A DNA stretch of 64,000 nt from Streptomyces sp. ITFR-21 (GTDB taxonomy: Bacteria; Actinomycetota; Actinomycetes; Streptomycetales; Streptomycetaceae), in assembly GCF_031844685.1 (NCBI RefSeq), contig NZ_CP134606.1, positions 248,001 to 312,000 on the forward strand. The letters are read 5' to 3'. Shown here piece after piece: positions 42,869 through 50,674 of the stretch (positions are counted from its first letter, which is position 1; every line of letters begins with the position of its first letter). The position numbers were made by a program, and so were the translations under genes. Below the pieces are notes generated by a model. It was given only the letters and a program-made list of their open reading frames with translations, was not told the DNA's origin and searched no databases.

Positions 42869-44178
42869 GCTGCTTCGGTCCCTTCATCATGGGTGCCGCG
42901 GCCTGACGGGGCGGGCGCGGCTTCGTCTTCGAGGTGGGCGCTCAGCTCGCGCAGCGCGATCCGCAGGGAGCCGCGGTCGTAACGGGAGATTTCCTTGCCG
43001 GCTCGGACTTCGACCAGCAGGCTCCGGACCCCGTCCAGCGCGGTCCGGATGACGTCCGTCTCCACGGCCGGTCTCGGCGGGCCGGGAGGCTCAGACTCCG
43101 CGGTCTGCGGCGGGAGCGTGCCGTCCCCCGGCGCCGAGGGGTCGGTGTCCTCTACGGGGTCGGGCCCGGCGGTGAAGCCGTCGCTGTCGTCGAGTTCGTC
43201 CTCCGCCTGGGTGGGGACGCGGGTGAGCTTCGCACGCCGGTCGGCGTTGGCCGCGTCCTGCCGCTCCTCCGCCTCCGCGATGATTTCCTCCGGCCCGAGT
43301 CCGGGCTCCTCCAGCCCCACGTTCACGGCAGTGGGCAGCAGGTGGAGCCGCTTCGACGTCTTGAGCGCTGCCCAGATACCCGCGGCCGCCTCCGCCCGCC
43401 CGTTGCGCAACTCGGCATAACGGATCCTGGTGTTCAGTCGGATCGCTGCCTCGTCCATCTCCTCCGTGAGGTCTCGCGGCAGCGCGCGGAAGGCACGCAC
43501 CAGCTCGCCGGCCTTGCGCTCGTTGAGCTGGAGCCCGAGCCGGTTCAGCACCTCGCTCCACGGCGCGGCACAACTGTGGTCGCTGCCGCGGATCTTCTCC
43601 AGTGCCTGGAAGCGCTCCGCCGGGTCGGGGATCGCGTAGACCTCCTGCGACACGGGCTTGCCGGCCTTGAGTAGCTTGCCGACGAGGATCGCACATCGCT
43701 GGTACAGAAGGGCAGCGGCCTGCTCGCCCGGCTTGAGAGGCTCCCTGGCGAAATTCTCCACGAAACGCCACATGTGACGTTCCTCGTCGGACAGCGGCCC
43801 GGGGCAGACCACGGCGGGCAGAGCCGCGAAGTGCGGGTTGTCCGGCCGGTTGGTAGCCCCCCATCGCATCGCGCGCAGGCGGCGTTCTCCGGTGACCAGC
43901 CGGATCGTCGGCGCCTTTCCGCCGACAGCGATCTCCTCGGCCAGGACCGGCTCCAGCAGTCCGACGACGGACATCGAGGAGATGAGGTCCGCGAGTTCGG
44001 ACGGCGGGAGGGAGTCGGACGGGTTCCGCGCTTGGGCCTCTGTGAAGGGGGCGCCCGGCCCGCGCAGCGGCAGCATCTCGAATCGACGCTGCCGCAGCTT
44101 GGCACTGCGGTGCAGGATCTCGGTGAGCCGGATCATGCTCCCGCCCTCGGCCGGAGCCTCGACTGAGGTACTAGTCAT
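42865..44178 (-). CDS. ParB/Spo0J-like protein
   Basis: LPPSELADLISSMSVVGLLE, then IRLVTGERRLRAMRW, is the ParB N-terminal box with the GERRxRA motif. FVENFAREPLKPGEQAAAL continues as in ParB. The C-terminal 150 residues are acidic and disordered, with a final helix. No ParA gene is in the window. It may bind the iteron block at 59.2-60.5 kb or serve in transfer. AAGGAAG precedes the ATG. Confidence 0.8.
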   Translation of the reverse strand: MTSTSVEAPAEGGSMIRLTEILHRSAKLRQRRFEMLPLRGPGAPFTEAQARNPSDSLPPSELADLISSMSVVGLLEPVLAEEIAVGGKAPTIRLVTGERRLRAMRWGATNRPDNPHFAALPAVVCPGPLSDEERHMWRFVENFAREPLKPGEQAAALLYQRCAILVGKLLKAGKPVSQEVYAIPDPAERFQALEKIRGSDHSCAAPWSEVLNRLGLQLNERKAGELVRAFRALPRDLTEEMDEAAIRLNTRIRYAELRNGRAEAAAGIWAALKTSKRLHLLPTAVNVGLEEPGLGPEEIIAEAEERQDAANADRRAKLTRVPTQAEDELDDSDGFTAGPDPVEDTDPSAPGDGTLPPQTAESEPPGPPRPAVETDVIRTALDGVRSLLVEVRAGKEISRYDRGSLRIALRELSAHLEDEAAPAPSGRGTHDEGTEAA

Positions 44179-44212
44179 CGCGCTGCTTCCTTCTCGACCG
44201 GTCGGACGCCGG

Positions 44213-45232
44213 CTACTTCGTGGAGAGGTAAAGGTCGGTGGGTGACGGCCGCGCCGAGGGGGTCCCGCGCAGCAGGGGAGTGAAGATCGGTGCGCAGGGG
44301 CCCTGCTCCTGGAGCTGCCGGAGGGTCGTCACCCCGATCGCCATGTCGCCCTTGAGCCGGCTGAGTCGGATGTCTGCGGCGGTCCGGGTGTAGAGGTCCT
44401 CCGCCCGCGCCGCGAGCCGCTGCGGCCGCCGGTCGGGCTGGCCGGCCCGGGGCGGCGCCGCGTCGAGGATCACCAGCACGCGGGGGAAGACCGGGTAGCT
44501 GTACATCCAGGCCGGCCGTGTGGCGTTCGGCAGCCGGCGGGCTCGGTCCGGGCTCTGGGGGACGTACTCGTACAGTCGCCCGTAGGCGGCCAGCTTCGCC
44601 GCCAGCCGTGCGGACGTCATCGTGGCCCGGTCGACCTCGATGAAGAAGCTCAGCATGGTGCGCTGGCCCCGAGTGATGTGCACGTAGTTCAGGACGGCGT
44701 CGCTGATGACGTGGTCGTCCTCGAAACGCCGCTGACCGTCCCTGATGCGGTTGGCGACTTCCGGCGTCCAGTCCAGAGGGCCGCACTCGTGCCCCAGGCG
44801 GCGGGCATGCTCTACGAAGGCGGCACCCACGTCGCTGACCGCGAGCGTGTGCGCCTGCCGGGCACCGGCCACCGAGTCCGGCGTCACCCGGTAGGGGCGA
44901 ACAGGCAGCTCGCCCGCCTCTTCGACGGACTCGGCACCGGCCTCCGTGAGGAACCACAGGTAGGGAAGGTTCCGGACCCGCCCGGGGCCGCCACTTCCAT
45001 GAGCCCGCACCCGACTCACCAGCCCCGACTGCCGGAGCTCACCGAGCTGCTGGCGCAGGTAGACGGGACGTTCCGGTCGGCTCTCCGGCTCGGTGAGAAG
45101 GATGTGCAGCTGCTGCGTGGACAGCACCCGGTGCTGGTACAGCAGTTCCAAGGCGCGGCGTCCCAGCGCATGGAAGCTGCGGCCGCTGTGCGGCGTGATG
45201 AGCGGCGGTTCCTCGGTGTGCAGGGTCATCAT
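44213..45232 (-). CDS. Replic_Relax-family protein
   Basis: The N-terminal winged helix LELLYQHRVLSTQQLHILL, then YLWFLTEAGAESV, and the nuclease-like core (LDWTPEVANRI, SFFIEVDRATMTSARLA) are typical of the replication-relaxation family. In actinobacterial conjugative elements such genes sit beside the coupling ATPase. They are suspected to act at the transfer origin. ATGA overlap joins it to the ATPase gene. It is the best relaxase candidate in the window. Confidence 0.8.
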   Translation of the reverse strand: MMTLHTEEPPLITPHSGRSFHALGRRALELLYQHRVLSTQQLHILLTEPESRPERPVYLRQQLGELRQSGLVSRVRAHGSGGPGRVRNLPYLWFLTEAGAESVEEAGELPVRPYRVTPDSVAGARQAHTLAVSDVGAAFVEHARRLGHECGPLDWTPEVANRIRDGQRRFEDDHVISDAVLNYVHITRGQRTMLSFFIEVDRATMTSARLAAKLAAYGRLYEYVPQSPDRARRLPNATRPAWMYSYPVFPRVLVILDAAPPRAGQPDRRPQRLAARAEDLYTRTAADIRLSRLKGDMAIGVTTLRQLQEQGPCAPIFTPLLRGTPSARPSPTDLYLSTK

Positions 45233-47703
45233 CCGAGCCTCGACTGGTTGGGGTTGAGCGGGAGGACGTTGCTGGGAGCCTCAGCCGCGGCGTCGGGTTG
45301 TTCGCCCCCGATGACGGTGCCCTCGCTGTCGTGGACGCGCGTCTTGACGCCGGACCGGCCGTCGGGAGAGCCGTTCGCGTCGGCGCCGTTGCCGTCCGGG
45401 TTCGGCTCGTCCGGCGGAGGAGCGGATGCCTCGGGGCCGTCGTCATCGTCCGGCGGCACCTCAAGGGTGACGATGAACCGGCGCAGCCTCATATCGAGTC
45501 GGCGCAGGTCGGTGAGGATGTCGCGGACGGGGCGGCGGGTGAGGTTCTCGTCGATCGCCCGGCTGAGACGGTCCTCGTTCTGGGGCCGGTAGTACTCGGC
45601 GTAGAGGTCCTCGACCGAAGCGCCGCGGACACGGAACGGGTCGGACTGACCGCCGTCCAGGGTCACCGACATCACGTAGTGGTACCGGTTGAGCTGGGTG
45701 ATCGTGTCCGGGGAGACCTTCTTGCCCCAGCGGCGCGTCACCAGCGTGGCCTCGTCGACGTCGGACGCCGTCGTGGACAGGACGGAGATGTTCTGCAGCA
45801 GTCCCTGCCGCGTGGTGGCGCTGAGCCGCTGCGCCATCTGCGTCATCGCCAGCAGTCGTACGTTGAACTTGCGCAACTGCTCCGCGATCTGCGCCAGCGT
45901 GCCCTTCGATGCGCCGTCCACGCTCGTCAGCTCGTCGATGAACGAGAAGAAGTCGCGGCGCTTCGCGACGGGGGTGTCCCTGCGGGAGAGGCCGGCCCGG
46001 AACAGGTCGTAGATCAGCAGGCTGCTGATGATGCGGTCGACGTCGCCGGTTCCGGCCGGGCAGACGAAGACGATCTTGCCAGTGTCCATGGCGTGCCGGA
46101 TGTCGTACGTACTGCGGCTCGAACCCAGAAACGCCTTGATCGCGTTGGACGACGAGAGCCGCTCGATGATGTTCGTGACTACCGGGACGGCCTCCTTGGA
46201 GTACGAGGGGAAGACGTTCTCCCAGAAGTCCCGCACGTCCTTGGGCAGGTATTTCAGGACCGTGGTCCGCCAGACGGCGTCGGTGAGGATCGTGCGGATC
46301 TGGAAGATCGTGGGCGCCAGCTCAGGCCTACCGGCGCGGCAGACGTGCCAGGAGAGGTACACCAGGGACTCGACCGCCCTGGTGAGGATGGTCTTGGCGC
46401 GGCCGGCGGAGTCGCTCCAGTTCAGCGCGGCGGAGAACCCGGTGACGATGTACTGGACGATGTCGGGGATCTCGGACTCGCGACGTCGCTCCATCGACAG
46501 CGGGTTCCAGGAGCCGACCATCTTGTCCAGCTCGGGGGAGGTCAGGTCGATCTCCCAGATCCGGTCCGCGAGTTCGCGGTGGGCGAGGTAGGGCCGTGCC
46601 CGTGCCCAGCCGTCACCGTGGGGATCGAGGAAGAGCAGCCCGTGGCCGTTATGGGCCAAGGCGATCGCCTGGACCAGGGACATCTCCGTCTTGCCGTAGC
46701 CGGCCTTGCCGAGGAACAGCGCGAACAGCAGGTATTTCAGCGGAAGTCCGGCGAGCCGTTCGCCGCCACCGGGCTTGGCGACCCATCCGAGCGGCAGCAG
46801 GCCCCGCTGCCCGTTCCAGGACGGCAGTGCGGCCGGCGGGGGCGGGACGACGCCGCCCGAGCGACTGAGGTTGGCCGCGCCGTTGTTCTTCGTCGGGGGT
46901 TTGAGCAGCCCGGCTATCTCCTGAGCCGTGACCCAGTTGTTCCGCCGCTGCTTGAAGGCGCCCGTCTCGAAACGGCGGTCGAAGGCGCGCCGGTAGAGCC
47001 AGGAGTCGGCGCGGACGCGAGTGATGCCGAGATTCAGACCGACGGGCCGCAAGTGGTTGTCACCCGACCACGGCTCCAGGGCGGCGAGGACCTGGTCGAG
47101 CAGCATCCGGGCCCGCGCGGGGTCAGGAGCGCAGGTGCGGACCATCATCTGCAGGGAGAAGACCGGCTCGGCGCCCGGAGCGAGCTTGCCCAGGGCTGCC
47201 TTCATGTCGGTCATACGGTGTGTGCGGTGCGGGCTGGGACGATGCGGTCGCTGGCTCCGCCCCTGGTTGCCCTTCATCTCAGAGGCGACCTCCGCCAGCA
47301 CCGACGACAGATCGAAGCCGAAGCGGCTGTTGTGCTGAGGCATGCCAGGTATGGCTGGCGCGTCCGTCGGGTTGCGGCGCGCCTGCGCGAGGAGGCGCCT
47401 ACGCCGGCTGCCGACGCGCGACGGCGCGACAGGGACGAGGTCGAGGACGACGTCGGCGCTTTCCCCGAGGTCCTCACGGACGTCGGCGACCGCCGTCGCC
47501 AGCGCCTCGAGCGGGTCGGGAGCGAGAGGGACTTCGCGCAGGGCGAGGTGGTCGGGCAGGGCCAGGGCGAGCTCGGTCCGGGCGTAATGCATCCGTGGAC
47601 GGGAGCCTTTGTTGCCGGCCGGCTCGTCCTTGGCCAGGTTGACGGGGGCGTCGGCGTCCCGTTCGGGTGCGGAGGTCATGAGATTCCTGTTCTGCGTCGT
47701 CAC
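45229..47703 (-). CDS. VirD4/TcpA-like conjugative coupling ATPase
   Basis: Walker A is FLGKAGYGKTEMSL (near residue 340) and Walker B GLLFLDPHGDG. A later DELTSVDGASKG and MTQMAQRLS give the HerA/FtsK/VirD4 ATPase core. No membrane helix is seen in this protein. The preceding gene encodes a membrane protein and could anchor it. It would pump DNA through the secretion channel. GTG 47703 overlaps the previous stop; an ATG 24 nt further in is possible. Confidence 0.85.
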   Translation of the reverse strand: MTTQNRNLMTSAPERDADAPVNLAKDEPAGNKGSRPRMHYARTELALALPDHLALREVPLAPDPLEALATAVADVREDLGESADVVLDLVPVAPSRVGSRRRRLLAQARRNPTDAPAIPGMPQHNSRFGFDLSSVLAEVASEMKGNQGRSQRPHRPSPHRTHRMTDMKAALGKLAPGAEPVFSLQMMVRTCAPDPARARMLLDQVLAALEPWSGDNHLRPVGLNLGITRVRADSWLYRRAFDRRFETGAFKQRRNNWVTAQEIAGLLKPPTKNNGAANLSRSGGVVPPPPAALPSWNGQRGLLPLGWVAKPGGGERLAGLPLKYLLFALFLGKAGYGKTEMSLVQAIALAHNGHGLLFLDPHGDGWARARPYLAHRELADRIWEIDLTSPELDKMVGSWNPLSMERRRESEIPDIVQYIVTGFSAALNWSDSAGRAKTILTRAVESLVYLSWHVCRAGRPELAPTIFQIRTILTDAVWRTTVLKYLPKDVRDFWENVFPSYSKEAVPVVTNIIERLSSSNAIKAFLGSSRSTYDIRHAMDTGKIVFVCPAGTGDVDRIISSLLIYDLFRAGLSRRDTPVAKRRDFFSFIDELTSVDGASKGTLAQIAEQLRKFNVRLLAMTQMAQRLSATTRQGLLQNISVLSTTASDVDEATLVTRRWGKKVSPDTITQLNRYHYVMSVTLDGGQSDPFRVRGASVEDLYAEYYRPQNEDRLSRAIDENLTRRPVRDILTDLRRLDMRLRRFIVTLEVPPDDDDGPEASAPPPDEPNPDGNGADANGSPDGRSGVKTRVHDSEGTVIGGEQPDAAAEAPSNVLPLNPNQSRLG

Positions 47704-48215
47704 GCGGCGGCGGGCCGCGGGCTTGCCTGGGACTGGGCGCCAAGCTGGATCTGCGGGCGCTCACGAACGGGGAGGCCGTCCTCTACGAGCTGCATCTCGC
47801 ACTGGGCGTACCCCTGGTGGCGCAGGACGGACAGCGCCTTCGACGGGCCCTCCACCCGCATCGTCAACGGCCCTCCCGAGCAGTTGAAGCGGATGCGGAT
47901 CGCGGTGCCTCGGGCAGGGGTGAGGTTCCAGCGGGAGATGCTCTTGTGGGCACGCGTGAGCTGGTGAGCGAAGCGGATGACTTCCTCCACCTTGGGGTCG
48001 AAGCCCGTCGTGGGCAGCAGCTCCAGCGCGCCTCGGTCGGCCAGCGGACGCCTGGCAGCGAGGAGCCGGCCTGCGCCGACGGCGCCGAACACGGCGAGCA
48101 CGAGCAGGGCGATCCACCAGGCGTTGCCCAGCGTCCACTGGGCAAGCCGGTCGGCATGCGCGGGAAGATCCTGCAGCACGCCGATGGCTCCGTCGATGAG
48201 GTCGTTCGTGGTCAT
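47700..48215 (-). CDS. single-span membrane protein of the transfer operon (171 aa)
   Basis: One hydrophobic helix, WWIALLVLAVFGAVGAGRLL (about residues 33-52), is followed by a soluble domain. It precedes and overlaps the coupling-ATPase gene and may recruit that ATPase to the membrane. Transfer motif copy B lies 110 bp upstream. Confidence 0.65.
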   Translation of the reverse strand: MTTNDLIDGAIGVLQDLPAHADRLAQWTLGNAWWIALLVLAVFGAVGAGRLLAARRPLADRGALELLPTTGFDPKVEEVIRFAHQLTRAHKSISRWNLTPARGTAIRIRFNCSGGPLTMRVEGPSKALSVLRHQGYAQCEMQLVEDGLPVRERPQIQLGAQSQASPRPAAA

Positions 48216-48324
48216 CGGCCACCGTCCGGCACCGGGCGACGGGACGGTCGCTTTGTCGCGGCGACGGTGAAGGGGAACTGCGGGAGCACGGCGGCACCTC
48301 CGAAGAGCAGACGGGTCATTCGTC

Positions 48325-48358
48325 TGCTACAGGTGCCGAATCCGAGCCCGGTGTGACA
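48325..48358 (-). promoter_or_regulatory. transfer-regulon 34-bp motif, copy B
   Basis: On the minus strand TGTCACACCGG is followed by CACCTGTAGCA, with the standard spacing. It stands before the operon that includes the coupling ATPase, Replic_Relax and ParB-like genes. Confidence 0.85.
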
Positions 48359-48501
48359 GCCGGCCGAGAATTTCCTCCGTCTGCTTCTGTTTCCCCGCCT
48401 GGATCGGCGTGCGGGCCGCAGCGCAGCTCCGGTGATGGTCGTTTCGCTAGGGTCGTCGTGCCGCGCCCGGTACGGCACGGCGTCGACGACGAGGAGGACC
48501 G

Positions 48502-48867
48502 GTGCCCGACGCTCACCCCGCTCACAGTGGGCTGCCGTCGCTCTACCTGGCCGAGGTCGGAGTGTTCCGCGGCCGGTGGACGATGTCCGTCATCGGCCCG
48601 GACCAGGGCGTGGCCGCGGGTCCGAACCTCGACCTGGGCCCCGCGAAGGCATTCACCCAGGCACACCCCGACGATCCAGGCCGCTATCTGATCGCAATGA
48701 CTGGCCGGGTGCCGGTCCTTCCCCGGGACAAGGCTGTTCGGATGCTGGCAGAGCACGGCTTCGTGGTCGCCGGCGCCGCCCGCGAGGAGGCGCGGACCGA
48801 CTGCGGCTGGACTCAGGTCGCCGGCTCCGAGTGGACCGCACCCTGCCAGCCCGTCGCAGCGCCCTGA
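48502..48867 (+). CDS. hypothetical protein (121 aa), plus strand
   Basis: GGAGGACC stands just before GTG 48502. The protein has a VGVFRGRWTMSVIGPDQGV strand pair and LPRDKAVRMLAEHGFVV, as in small actinobacterial proteins of unknown role. It is one of few plus-strand genes and converges with the transglycosylase gene. There is no membrane segment. Confidence 0.6.
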   Translation: MPDAHPAHSGLPSLYLAEVGVFRGRWTMSVIGPDQGVAAGPNLDLGPAKAFTQAHPDDPGRYLIAMTGRVPVLPRDKAVRMLAEHGFVVAGAAREEARTDCGWTQVAGSEWTAPCQPVAAP

Positions 48868-48915
48868 GCACGAGACGCCGGCAGCGTGGCGGCGCGCGAA
48901 GGGCGCAGGGCTGGC

Positions 48916-49947
48916 TCAGCCGACCCGCCTCATCCGCAGGATCTGCGGCTCCCAGTAGGACAGCGGCTTGATCCGCACCTTCAGGCCCGTCCGCGGCGCG
49001 TCGATGACCTGGTTGTTGCCGATGTACATGGTCACGTGCTCCGGACTGGCGGCGCTGCCGACGGCAAAGATCAGGTCCCCCGGCTTCAGGTCTTTCACCG
49101 ACTTCACTTCTGTCCCTACGTTGACCTGGTCGTAGGTGGTGCGCGGAAGGTTCACCCCCACCGTGCTCCAGGCGTACTTGACCAGGCTCGAGCAGTCGCA
49201 CCGGTTGGCCCCTTCGAAGGGCGGCCGGCAGTTGCCACCCCACAGGTACGGCGTGTTGAGCGCGCTCTCCGCAGCCTCGATGACCTTGCCGACCTTGCCG
49301 TTGACGGACCCGCTGCCTTCCACGGGAGCGGTCCACTTCTCGGCCAGGGCACGGATGTTGTGCACGTAGTCCTGGGTCTCCTTGTACGGGGGGATGCCGT
49401 TGTACTTCTCCACGTTGTAGGCGCCGGCGTTGTACGCGGCGAGCATGTTGTCGGTGTCGTCGCCGGGCACTTTGCGGACCGCATCGGCGAGTTCGCAGTC
49501 GTACTTGACCTGTGAGGGGATAGCGTCGTCGGGGTCCAGAGGGTCTCGCTTGCCGTCCCCGTTGCCGTCGATGCCGTGCGTCTGCCAGGTGCCGGGGATG
49601 AACTGCGCGATGCCCAGGGCGCCCGCGCCTCCGTCCGGCGGGTTCTTTCGGAACCCGGACTCCTGGAACAGCTGCGCGGCGATCAGCGACGGCGTGGTCT
49701 CGGGGCAGCCGTACGTCTCGACGGCCTTGGTGATGATCGGGCGCACCCAGTCGGGGATCTCGTCGGTGACGGCGAGCCCGCCACCGAAGCCGGCGTTCTC
49801 CATGGAGTTGCTGGTGTTGTCATCGCCGATGGCGGAGGTGAGGGCCAGGACCGCGGCGAGAATCAGGCCGAAGCCGAGGAGCGGCAGACCGAGGAGAGCC
49901 ATCACCAGGCGCCTGCCGACCTTCGACTGTTCCTGCTGCTCAGGCAT
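48916..49947 (-). CDS. lytic transglycosylase-NlpC/P60 cell-wall hydrolase of the transfer system
   Basis: An N-terminal membrane anchor (residues 13-38) is followed by an SLT domain with AAQLFQESGF (catalytic Glu), GIAQFIPGTW and AAYNAGAYNVEKY. An NlpC/P60 domain then has CDCSSLVKYAW (Cys) and PEHVTMYIG (His). Such two-enzyme proteins are the VirB1 counterpart in Gram-positive T4SS. They open peptidoglycan for the channel. It overlaps the following NTF2-like gene by 8 bp. Confidence 0.9.
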   Translation of the reverse strand: MPEQQEQSKVGRRLVMALLGLPLLGFGLILAAVLALTSAIGDDNTSNSMENAGFGGGLAVTDEIPDWVRPIITKAVETYGCPETTPSLIAAQLFQESGFRKNPPDGGAGALGIAQFIPGTWQTHGIDGNGDGKRDPLDPDDAIPSQVKYDCELADAVRKVPGDDTDNMLAAYNAGAYNVEKYNGIPPYKETQDYVHNIRALAEKWTAPVEGSGSVNGKVGKVIEAAESALNTPYLWGGNCRPPFEGANRCDCSSLVKYAWSTVGVNLPRTTYDQVNVGTEVKSVKDLKPGDLIFAVGSAASPEHVTMYIGNNQVIDAPRTGLKVRIKPLSYWEPQILRMRRVG

Positions 49948-50602
49948 CGGGCAGCCCCGTCACGTACCAGTGCCCGTCGTCGGTGCGGCGGAGCTTGAGC
50001 GCGACGTGCTGGACCGACACGGAAGACGGACCGCTCACCGGCTTTTCCGTCACGCGGTAGGCGACTCTGGCGAATCCCGCGTCGGGTGTGGGGGCGGGCG
50101 CTCCGTCGGGGAGCGACACGCCGATCACTGAGGCGGTCACCTGAACGCTCCGGGCTGTCCACCGCAGCCACTGCTGGGCCGCGGCGGTGCCGCTCTTGTG
50201 CGTACGAAGGTCGGCGGCAAGGTCGCCCACGGCGTAGGCGGCAGCGCGCCGAGACGCGTCGTCGTAGGAAGTGTCGCGGCCGGGGCGCGCATCGTGGCTG
50301 GCCCACGCGATCGTGAAGTCTCGTGCGGCCTTCTGCATCGGAGCCGGCAGGGAGGAAGGCGCCGGGGACGCCTCGGCGGTCTCAGCGGTGTGCGCAGAGC
50401 CTGTCCTGGGCGGCGTGGGAGAACTGGGGGAGACGGTGCCCGCTTCCTGCGGAACGGAGCCGGCAGCTGCCCGCGGCCCGGCGCGCTCGGCGCCGCCGTG
50501 GCCGGTGAACAGCAGTCCCAGTCCCAAAGCCGCCAGGGCGGCAGCCGCGGCGAACAGGGCTATGGTGCCGCGCCGGGCGCGCTTGTCATCGGTTTCAGGC
50601 AT
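49940..50602 (-). CDS. VirB8/TcpC-like membrane protein with NTF2-like domain
   Basis: One N-terminal membrane helix (IALFAAAAALAALGLGLLF) is followed by a Pro/Ser/Thr linker and an NTF2-like domain of about 110 residues. The domain ends in YRVTEKPV, then HVALKLRRTDDGHWYVTGL. Proteins of this form build the outer scaffold of Gram-positive transfer channels. A second, longer protein of the class is at 56719-57798. Confidence 0.7.
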   Translation of the reverse strand: MPETDDKRARRGTIALFAAAAALAALGLGLLFTGHGGAERAGPRAAAGSVPQEAGTVSPSSPTPPRTGSAHTAETAEASPAPSSLPAPMQKAARDFTIAWASHDARPGRDTSYDDASRRAAAYAVGDLAADLRTHKSGTAAAQQWLRWTARSVQVTASVIGVSLPDGAPAPTPDAGFARVAYRVTEKPVSGPSSVSVQHVALKLRRTDDGHWYVTGLPDA

Positions 50603-50674
50603 GGGAGTCCCCCGTCGGGTGGTTCAGCTGTCCAGGTCTGGGCGGCCGGGGCTGGAGGCCCCGGCCGCTCGCGA

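Noticed and set aside
45298..47967. 889-codon open frame on the plus strand
   Set aside because: It is an antisense shadow of the coupling ATPase gene, with Arg/Gly/Val/Asp-rich composition, no domain and no ribosome site. The same holds for the long plus frames at 4482-6803, 8949-10913, 19393-21552 (minus), 36360-37916, 39374-40612 and 50198-53170.
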